From an uncultured Polynucleobacter sp. (GTDB lineage Bacteria; Pseudomonadota; Gammaproteobacteria; Burkholderiales; Burkholderiaceae): a DNA stretch of 13,144 nt. The stretch is from the NCBI GenBank assembly GCA_937996825.1, contig CALKUJ010000020.1, positions 1-13,144 of the forward strand, read 5' to 3'. How positions within the stretch are numbered: the first letter of the stretch is position 1; each line of letters starts with the position of its first letter. The notes below the pieces were generated by a model. That model worked only from the letters and a program-made list of their open reading frames with translations. It had not been told where the DNA came from and did not search any database. Positions 7,181 to 13,144 of the stretch are shown piece by piece. The position numbers and the translations under genes were made by a program.

Positions 7181-8005
7181 ATGAGTCAACCAACTGATAC
7201 TGATCATCAACAAGCTCCATGGACATCATGGGATGCTTGGCTTGGCTCGCCTCCAGGGAAATATGTCCTGAAGTGGGAACAAACTCAATTTGACCACATT
7301 GTGAGCGATATTTTTGGTTATCACGCCCTCCAAATTGGCTTACCGCAATTACCCGCTTTGACTGAAAATCGGATGCCTTTACAAATGATCTTGCGCGCAC
7401 CGCACGACAAGCCCAATGACGAAGCTGGTGGGCAGTGGCACACGATTCAAGGCATCCCTGAAGAATTACCATTCGCTAATCAAAGTATTGATTTAGTCGT
7501 CTTACCCCACGTGCTTGAGTTCGCCACCGACCCTCATGCGGTATTGCGAGAAGTTGAACGTGTGTTGATGCCCGAAGGTCGGGTGGTGATTTCTGGTTTT
7601 AATCCAGCGAGCCTATGGGGCTTGCGCCAATACTGCAGTCATTTGATTGGTCAACCTTACCTGCCCAGAGAAGGTCAATTCATCGCATTATTAAGACTGA
7701 AAGATTGGCTGAAACTGCTCAACTTCTCGGTTGATCGCGGTCGCTTTGGTTGCTATCGATTACCTTTGAGAAGTGAATCAGGCATGCAGAAGATGGCTTT
7801 CCTTGAAAAAGCGGGTGATCGTTGGTGGCCTGTTTTAGGCTCTGTGTTCATGGTGTCAGCAATCAAACGAGTCTCGACTTTGACATTGGTTGGCAAAATT
7901 GAAAAAGGTGTTGCGGCCAATCAAGCACAATTGAGCACAGTCACTCAATTAAATACGTCCTCACAGAATAGTCAGTTGCAGAATCAGTTGAAAGATCAAG
8001 CATGA
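7181..8005 (+). CDS. SAM-dependent methyltransferase-like protein of the gloB-rnhA neighbourhood
   Basis: A 274-residue cytoplasmic protein resembling the class I methyltransferase (Methyltransf_11-like) found between gloB and rnhA in many proteobacteria, called yafS in E. coli; its substrate is unknown. The later motifs are clear: ELPFANQSIDLVVLPHVLEF (95-114), then DPHAVLREVERVLMPEGRVVISGFNP (117-142), the usual post-II and III region. The glycine-rich motif I is poor: ALQIGLPQLPAL (49-60) stands where DxGxGxG would be, so SAM binding is not assured. The N-terminus has a Trp-rich segment (14-32), and the last ~30 residues are rich in Gln, Ser and Asn. The stop overlaps the rnhA ATG (ATGA at 8002-8005), so the two genes are translationally coupled. 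Confidence 0.8.
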   Translation: MSQPTDTDHQQAPWTSWDAWLGSPPGKYVLKWEQTQFDHIVSDIFGYHALQIGLPQLPALTENRMPLQMILRAPHDKPNDEAGGQWHTIQGIPEELPFANQSIDLVVLPHVLEFATDPHAVLREVERVLMPEGRVVISGFNPASLWGLRQYCSHLIGQPYLPREGQFIALLRLKDWLKLLNFSVDRGRFGCYRLPLRSESGMQKMAFLEKAGDRWWPVLGSVFMVSAIKRVSTLTLVGKIEKGVAANQAQLSTVTQLNTSSQNSQLQNQLKDQA

Positions 8006-8466
8006 GCACTCCGACACAAAGCAAGGTGGTGATTTACACCGATGGCGCCTGCAAAGGTAATCCGGGTCCTGGCGGCTGGGGTGTGGTTTTGCGTTCAGGA
8101 GATAAAGAAAAACATCTCCATGGTGGTGAGTTGATGACAACCAACAATCGCATGGAAATGACCGCGGTGATAGAGGCGCTAAAAGCTCTCAAAATGGATT
8201 GCCATGTGAGTTTGTACACGGACTCAAAATATGTGATGCAAGGTGTCACTGAGTGGATGGGTGGATGGAAAGCCAGGGGCTGGAAAACCGCCGGAAAAGA
8301 TCCTGTTAAGAATGTCGACTTGTGGCAAGAGATTGATGAATTGCTGGGCAAACATCAAATTGATTGGCACTGGGTCAAAGGCCATGCTGGTCACCCAGGC
8401 AATGAATTGGCTGATGCTCTGGCCAATCAGGGTGTTGAAGAAATCCTCAAAAAAACTGCATTCTGA
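8002..8466 (+). CDS. rnhA: Ribonuclease HI
   Basis: RNase HI cuts the RNA strand of RNA:DNA hybrids, removing R-loops and primers in the cytoplasm. The 154-residue protein has normal length and a complete active site: Asp14 in YTDGACKGNPGPGGWG, Glu52 in TTNNRMEM, Asp74 in LYTDSKYV, His128 in VKGHAGHPGN and Asp138 in ELADALA. The basic protrusion GGWKARGWKTAGK (87-99), which binds the hybrid, is also present. The ATG overlaps the preceding stop codon. In many betaproteobacteria and in E. coli rnhA is next to dnaQ; here an RND pair of about 4.4 kb lies between them. The stop codon forms part of a 12-bp palindrome GAATTTAAATTC (8465-8476), but no terminator follows. Confidence 0.97.
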   Translation: MSTPTQSKVVIYTDGACKGNPGPGGWGVVLRSGDKEKHLHGGELMTTNNRMEMTAVIEALKALKMDCHVSLYTDSKYVMQGVTEWMGGWKARGWKTAGKDPVKNVDLWQEIDELLGKHQIDWHWVKGHAGHPGNELADALANQGVEEILKKTAF

Positions 8467-8522
8467 ATTTAAATTCGCCATCAGGGCAGCTCAAGCCCGT
8501 AATAAGTGCCAATTGAGGCTGA

Positions 8523-9806
8523 ATGTGCGAGAATAAAGCTAGAACATATAAGGAGAAAGTGGCTTTCCATCAAAGCCCCTCAGCCATGCAGTTAATCACC
8601 AAACTAAAAGATAAAGTCATGCAGCTAGGCTGCCGAATAGTGACTTTCGTCATGAACCTATTCAAGAAGTTCAATTGGGCTAAAACATACGCTTTTGTGA
8701 TCAAACACAAAAAAACCATCCTGATCATTTTGATTGTGCTTTTTGCTGCCAATTACGCTTATGACAAGTGGATGCCAAAATCAGCGAAAAAGGCGCCTCC
8801 TCAATTAGTCACCACCACCTTGGTTGAAACTGCTGATACTCCGGTGATCATCGAAGCAACTGGAACTATCATCGCCGCCAACATTGTTGATATTCGTCCT
8901 CAAACAACCAATGTGGTCAGCAAGATACATATCAAAGAAGGTCAAGCAGTCAAAGCGGGTGATTTATTGTTCACCTTGGATGACAGAGCCAGCCGCGCCA
9001 ATTACGAAAAAGCCAAAGCATTGGCTGATGATGCGACTCGTCAATACAAACGTTCTTTAGAGTTGATTGAAAAGAAATTCATTTCTCAAGCAGCGGCCGA
9101 TTCTTCAAAAGCCAATATGCAATCTGCGGTAGCAAGTGCCAAAGCGGCTGAAGTTGCTTTGAGCTTTGATCATATTCGTGCACCGATTGCTGGTCGCGCT
9201 GGTGTGATCAATGTATTCCCTGGCAGTCTTGTGCAAGCAGGTACCAATATTTCCACTACCAGCAGTGCCACATCAACGACCACGACTGGTGCAATGGTGA
9301 CAATCACTCAATTGGATCCTATCAATGTGCAGTTCACCATCTCCGAGAAAGAGATTCCTTTGCTTCTTGCTGGTCGCGAAGCTGGCGAGGAATTAACTGT
9401 GACTGTGGATGTGAATGGCTCAGACAAACCAGTAGAAGGCTCTGTGTATGTGATCGACAATCAAGTCGATCCTGCGATTGGTGCCGTGAGAGTGAAAGCT
9501 CAATTAAGTAATAAAAATGGCGCAATGATTCAGGGGCAGTTTGTCAGAATCAAATTAAAAGCCAAAACATTGAAAGACGCTTTGGTCATTCCAACTCAAG
9601 CAGTGGTGACGAATACCAAAGGTGATCATTTGTACGTGGTTGAAAAAGCCAACACTGTTGCTCTTAAGCCAATCAAAGTGATCTACCAGTACCAGGGCAA
9701 AACCGTGGTGACAGGCGTGAACGCTGGCGACAAGATTGTGGTGGAAGGCAAACAAAACTTAAGACCTAATGGCGTGATCAGAGAAACATCTGGCGCTGGG
9801 AAGTAA
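8523..9806 (+). CDS. RND efflux periplasmic adaptor (membrane fusion protein)
   Basis: The AcrA/MdtA-type adaptor links an inner-membrane RND pump to an outer-membrane channel. Numbering from the ATG at 8523, a membrane anchor TILIILIVLFAANYAY (65-80) is followed by the first barrel-sandwich half with IHIKEGQAVKAGDLLFTLDD (135-154), a helical hairpin (about 158-212), the second half HIRAPIAGRAGVINVFPGSL (217-236), a beta-barrel, and a membrane-proximal domain with VIPTQAVV (355-362). There is no lipobox. A Ser/Thr-rich insert (243-257) interrupts the usual link between the sandwich and LDPINV. The start is uncertain: GAGG precedes the ATG at 8523 by 4 nt, AGGAG (8551-8555) precedes an in-frame GTG at 8559 by 3 nt, and an ATG at 8586 lacks a site. 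The stop is 6 nt before the pump gene, so the two are one operon. Confidence 0.9.
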   Translation: MCENKARTYKEKVAFHQSPSAMQLITKLKDKVMQLGCRIVTFVMNLFKKFNWAKTYAFVIKHKKTILIILIVLFAANYAYDKWMPKSAKKAPPQLVTTTLVETADTPVIIEATGTIIAANIVDIRPQTTNVVSKIHIKEGQAVKAGDLLFTLDDRASRANYEKAKALADDATRQYKRSLELIEKKFISQAAADSSKANMQSAVASAKAAEVALSFDHIRAPIAGRAGVINVFPGSLVQAGTNISTTSSATSTTTTGAMVTITQLDPINVQFTISEKEIPLLLAGREAGEELTVTVDVNGSDKPVEGSVYVIDNQVDPAIGAVRVKAQLSNKNGAMIQGQFVRIKLKAKTLKDALVIPTQAVVTNTKGDHLYVVEKANTVALKPIKVIYQYQGKTVVTGVNAGDKIVVEGKQNLRPNGVIRETSGAGK

Positions 9807-9812
9807 TCAGTC

Positions 9813-12800
9813 ATGAACATCTCAGAGTTATGTATACGCCGCCCGGTCATGACGGTATTGCTGTCATTGGCCACCGTGGCCGCTGGCAGTGTTGCTTATT
9901 TAAAGATACCGGTCGCTGCCCTTCCAAGTTTTAATACGCCGGTTATTCAGGTCAGTGCCACCTTGCCAGGGGCCAGCCCTGAAAACATGGCGTCAGCGGT
10001 TGCCCTACCTCTAGAAAAAGAATTTTCAACGATTGATGGCATCACCGTCATCAGCTCAACCAATACTTTGGGAAGCACCAACGTCACGCTTGAGTTCAAC
10101 AATAACCGTGATATTGATAAGGCAGCGGTTGATGTGCAAGCTGCTTTGCTTCGAGCACAAAGACGTTTGCCGATTGAAATGACCAACCCACCGTCGTATC
10201 GCAAGGTCAATCCTGCTGATGCGCCTGTATTGATCATGACCATGACATCCCCGTCGATGGATTTGTCACAAATCAACGATTACGCAGAGAACTTGATTTC
10301 TCCAACACTATCAACCATTGATGGCGTTGCTCAAGTATTGGTTTACGGTCAAAAAAGATATGCCGTCAGAATTCAAGTCAATCCAACTGTATTGGCCGCT
10401 AAAAATCTCACCATTGATGATGTTGCGAAAGCCATCAACAATGCCAACTCCAACACACCGGTTGGTGTTTTAGATGGTCCTCGTCAGTTATTGACCATTT
10501 ACGCTAATGAACAGTTGGTCAAAGCCAGCGAATACGCTAATCTAGTGATTGCACAACGCAATGGCTTGCCAGTGCGCTTAAAGGATGTGGCGCTGGTTGA
10601 AGAAAGTTATGAATCTGTCAAAACAGTAGCTGCTTATAACGGTGAGCGCTCCATCGCTCTAGCGATCTTGCGTCAGCCAACCGCTAACTCGGTTGAAGTG
10701 GTCGATGCAGTGCGCAAGATGGTGCCGAAGTTTGAAGCACAGATGCCGGCTTCGATCAAAATCAATTTATTGATTGATCGCTCAAAATCAATCAGAGAAG
10801 CGATTCATGATGTGAACCTTACTTTGTTACTCACCATCGGCTTGGTGGTGATGGTGATTTTCTTGTTCTTAAAGCGTGCGGCCGCCACCATCATTCCGGC
10901 ACTGAGCTTGCCCATTTCTTTGATTGGAGCTTTCTCCATCATGTATTGGATGGGCTACAGCTTAGATAATATTTCTTTATTGGGTATCACCATTGCTGTT
11001 GGTCTGGTGGTCGATGATGCGATTGTGGTGCTTGAAAACATCATGCGTCACATTGAAAACGGCATGCATCCATTGAAGGCATCTTTATTGGGCAGCCGTG
11101 AAGTTAGCTTCACCATTATTTCTATTTCGATTTCATTGGTGGCCGTGTTCATTCCAATTTTCTTCTTGCCTGGCCCATTGGGCTTGCTGTTCAGAGAATT
11201 CGCGGTCGTCGTATCACTATCCATTTTGGTTTCAGCGGTGGTGTCACTGACTTTGGTTCCAATGCTGTGCAGTCGCTTCTTACCAAAGCATGGTCAAGAA
11301 GTTGCCAAAGAGACACCGATCACCATCAAATTTGAGCGTTATTTCACTCTGGTCTTGAATGCTTATGAAAAAGCGCTTGATTGGGCACTCACCAATCAAA
11401 AGAAGGTATTACAAGGCGCCCTAGCGACTTTTATTATCACGATTGCTTTATTTGTATGGAGCCCAAAAGGCTTCTTCCCTGAAGAAGATACCGGTCAAAT
11501 CTTTGTGACCACTGAGGCAGCGGATGATATTTCATTTGCCGCCATGGTTGATCTGCAAAACAAAGCGGCTGAGATTGTGCGTAACAATGAAAATATTGAG
11601 GCACTTGTATCAATCATCGGCGGTGGTGCAAGCTCAGGCACCAATACAGGCAGGATGTTCGTGAACTTAAAGTCTCGTGATGAGCGCGCTCCTATGAAGA
11701 AAGTTCTAGAGAGTCTGCGCAAAGATTTAAGAGACATCCCAGGCCTTGCGGTTTATTTGCGCCCTATTCAGAACTTGCAATTAGGTGGCAAAGTCACCAA
11801 GAGTCGCTACCAATATATTTTGCAAAGCGTGGGCTTTGAGGGCATCAATGAGTGGTCCACGAAAGTGACTGAAAAGATGCGTGCAGATCCTGGCATCTTC
11901 CGTGATATCACCACAGATTCTCAGTTAAAAGGTTTACAAGCTCAAATTGATATTGACCGAGAGAAAGCTGCAAGCGCCGGTGTGACGGTGGCCGATATTC
12001 GCAATGCTTTGTACTCCGCTTATGGCGAAAGACAGGTATCAACCATCTATACCAGCGTGAATACCTACCAAGTGATTTTGCAAGCCGCGAATGAATACAA
12101 GCAATACGAAACTGATCTCAATGGCATTTATGTGCGCGGTAGAACCAGCGATAAATTAGTTCCACTATCCAGCATTGCATCATTTAGAAGAACCATTGGA
12201 CCAACTGCTGTGAACCACCAAGGTCAGGTGCCAGCGGTGACGATTTCATTTAACTTAGCGCCCGATGTGGCTTTGGGTGATGCCACCAAGAAATTAGAGC
12301 AATACGTTAAAGAACTTCAACTACCGCCATCCATCATCACCAGCTATGGTGGCGATGCGGCGGTATTCCAAAGCGGCCAATCTAGTCAGATCATTTTGTT
12401 GTTGGCAGCCGTCTTAGTTATTTATGTTTTATTGGGTGTTTTGTATGAGAGCTACATCCACCCATTGACGATTTTGGCAGGCTTACCATCCGCAGCAATC
12501 GGCGCATTGATCTTCCTGCGAATTTTTGATTTGGAATTAACCATCATCGCAACCATCGGTATTTTGCTCTTGATTGGTCTGGTGAAAAAGAATGCAATTT
12601 TGATGATTGACTTTGCCCTAGATGCACAGCGTCATCAAAACATGTCGCCTCGCGAAGCGATACGTTCTGCCTGCTTATTGAGATTCAGACCCATCACCAT
12701 GACAACGCTCACAGCCGTGGTAGGTGCACTACCAATTGCCTTGGGCTTGGGTGCTGGTGCAGAGTTAAGACAACCTTTGGGTATTGCTGTTGTTGGTGGT

Positions 12801-12914
12801 TTAATCGTGTCGCAATTTGTGACATTAATCATTACCCCCGTCATTTATCTTTATTTAGATAAATACAGTGGCACAGGTCCGATGGACATCCCTGCTGAAA
12901 TGCTGAAGGATTAA
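9813..12914 (+). CDS. RND-family multidrug efflux pump, inner-membrane subunit (HAE1, MdtB/MdtC-like)
   Basis: A 1033-residue proton-driven exporter of normal full length. The start MNISELCIRRPVMTVLLSLA gives the first membrane helix. The first periplasmic loop (about 35-335) is followed by helices 2-6, including GITIAVGLVVDDAIVVLENI, where Asp401 and Asp402 are the TM4 proton-relay pair. A second periplasmic loop (about 550-855) precedes helices 8-12, with the TM10 lysine (925 or 926) in LLLIGLVKKNAILMIDFA. The duplicated RND layout is complete, and the resemblance is closest to MdtC/MuxB-type pumps by eye. It is coded 6 nt behind the adaptor. No TolC-like channel gene follows; dnaQ does, so an unlinked outer-membrane partner is presumably used. 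Substrate cannot be inferred. Confidence 0.95.
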   Translation: MNISELCIRRPVMTVLLSLATVAAGSVAYLKIPVAALPSFNTPVIQVSATLPGASPENMASAVALPLEKEFSTIDGITVISSTNTLGSTNVTLEFNNNRDIDKAAVDVQAALLRAQRRLPIEMTNPPSYRKVNPADAPVLIMTMTSPSMDLSQINDYAENLISPTLSTIDGVAQVLVYGQKRYAVRIQVNPTVLAAKNLTIDDVAKAINNANSNTPVGVLDGPRQLLTIYANEQLVKASEYANLVIAQRNGLPVRLKDVALVEESYESVKTVAAYNGERSIALAILRQPTANSVEVVDAVRKMVPKFEAQMPASIKINLLIDRSKSIREAIHDVNLTLLLTIGLVVMVIFLFLKRAAATIIPALSLPISLIGAFSIMYWMGYSLDNISLLGITIAVGLVVDDAIVVLENIMRHIENGMHPLKASLLGSREVSFTIISISISLVAVFIPIFFLPGPLGLLFREFAVVVSLSILVSAVVSLTLVPMLCSRFLPKHGQEVAKETPITIKFERYFTLVLNAYEKALDWALTNQKKVLQGALATFIITIALFVWSPKGFFPEEDTGQIFVTTEAADDISFAAMVDLQNKAAEIVRNNENIEALVSIIGGGASSGTNTGRMFVNLKSRDERAPMKKVLESLRKDLRDIPGLAVYLRPIQNLQLGGKVTKSRYQYILQSVGFEGINEWSTKVTEKMRADPGIFRDITTDSQLKGLQAQIDIDREKAASAGVTVADIRNALYSAYGERQVSTIYTSVNTYQVILQAANEYKQYETDLNGIYVRGRTSDKLVPLSSIASFRRTIGPTAVNHQGQVPAVTISFNLAPDVALGDATKKLEQYVKELQLPPSIITSYGGDAAVFQSGQSSQIILLLAAVLVIYVLLGVLYESYIHPLTILAGLPSAAIGALIFLRIFDLELTIIATIGILLLIGLVKKNAILMIDFALDAQRHQNMSPREAIRSACLLRFRPITMTTLTAVVGALPIALGLGAGAELRQPLGIAVVGGLIVSQFVTLIITPVIYLYLDKYSGTGPMDIPAEMLKD

Positions 12915-12916
12915 GT

Positions 12917-12946
12917 TTTTAGTTTTAGTTTTAGTTTTAGTTTTAG
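12917..12946 (+). repeat. Hexanucleotide tandem repeat (TTTTAG)5 between the RND gene and dnaQ
   Basis: Five perfect TTTTAG units run from 12917 to 12946, with an imperfect AGTTT before and TTTAGG after. The final copy merges into the dnaQ ribosome site (AGGA at 12950-12953, 7 nt before the ATG). The tract begins right after the RND stop and fills nearly all the 46-bp gap. No stem is present, so it is not an intrinsic terminator. Confidence 0.95.
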
Positions 12947-12960
12947 TTTAGGAAAAGTTT

Positions 12961-13144
12961 ATGCGTCAGATCATTCTTGATACGGAAACAACTGGTCTTA
13001 ACCCGCTCACTGGCGATCGGGTGATTGAGATTGGCTGCCTAGAGATGATTGATAGACGCTTGACTGGAAACAAACTGCACCACTACATCAATCCTCAAAG
13101 AGACATTGATCCAGGCGCTGTAGCTGTTCACGGTTTAACCGTGG
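12961..13144 (+). CDS. dnaQ: DNA polymerase III epsilon subunit, 5' part (first 61 residues)
   Basis: DnaQ is the 3'-5' proofreading exonuclease of the replicative polymerase. The visible N-terminus MRQIILDTETTGLNP carries the Exo I motif with the metal ligands Asp7 and Glu9, followed by GDRVIEIGCLEM, HHYINPQRDIDPGAVAVHGLT, all characteristic of the family. The ATG at 12961 has AGGA seven nt upstream, directly after the TTTTAG repeat tract. The frame runs off the right edge. The gene lies downstream of the RND pair on the same strand; a separate promoter is not evident in the 46-bp gap, so it may be read from upstream or from a promoter inside the pump gene. Confidence 0.95.
   Translation, partial: MRQIILDTETTGLNPLTGDRVIEIGCLEMIDRRLTGNKLHHYINPQRDIDPGAVAVHGLTV

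Noticed and set aside
7179..7472. Minus-strand open frame of 97 codons opposite the methyltransferase gene
   Set aside because: It is fully antisense to a recognisable coding frame and resembles no family.
8465..8476. GAATTTAAATTC palindrome as an operator for the RND genes
   Set aside because: It overlaps the rnhA stop, is A/T-rich and of low complexity, and no promoter with recognisable hexamers was found beside it.
8034..8536. Open frames in both directions over rnhA
   Set aside because: The rnhA frame carries all catalytic residues; the others are by-products of its codon use.
12917..12946. Telomere-like or CRISPR-like repeat array
   Set aside because: The units are 6 bp with no spacers and only five copies on a chromosomal segment; it is a simple sequence repeat.

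Overview
The window reads as a chromosomal segment of a freshwater-type betaproteobacterium. Protein families, gene order and the modest G+C of most of the window fit Burkholderiales, with Polynucleobacter or a close relative the best guess. This is inferred from remembered family features, not from a search. All genes recognised are housekeeping or transport genes; no CRISPR array, tRNA, rRNA, insertion sequence or phage gene was seen.

Left part, minus strand (1-4802): carB (5' part only, runs off the left edge) and carA encode carbamoyl-phosphate synthetase and form an operon. A promoter and a structured leader of about 125 nt lie upstream of carA. A strong intrinsic terminator separates them from prpE (propionyl-CoA synthetase), which has its own promoter region with a 13-bp palindrome. 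The first ~600 bases of the window differ sharply from the rest of carB in G+C, lysine and glycine codon choice and protein affinity (actinobacteria-like). carB is therefore a chimera with a breakpoint near 560-620, either an assembly artefact or an intragenic recombination.

Middle part (4936-8466): mltD (lipoprotein lytic transglycosylase with LysM) and gloB (glyoxalase II) lie on the minus strand with an ATGA overlap. Diverging from gloB, with only about 14 bp between start codons, is a SAM-methyltransferase-like gene whose stop overlaps the rnhA (RNase HI) start. The set mltD-gloB-methyltransferase-rnhA-dnaQ is a neighbourhood also known from Escherichia coli.

Right part, plus strand (8523-13144): an RND efflux pair, periplasmic adaptor plus inner-membrane pump of the HAE1/MdtBC-like type, sits between rnhA and dnaQ, with no outer-membrane channel gene beside it. 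A tandem TTTTAG hexanucleotide tract directly precedes the ribosome binding site of dnaQ (DNA polymerase III epsilon, 5' part only).

Functionally the window covers pyrimidine/arginine precursor supply, propionate activation, peptidoglycan turnover, methylglyoxal detoxification, RNA:DNA hybrid removal, replication proofreading and drug or solute export. I see no convincing new multi-gene system. The points most worth checking are the carB chimera, the RND pair placed inside the rnhA-dnaQ neighbourhood, the hexanucleotide tract, and the carA leader RNA.
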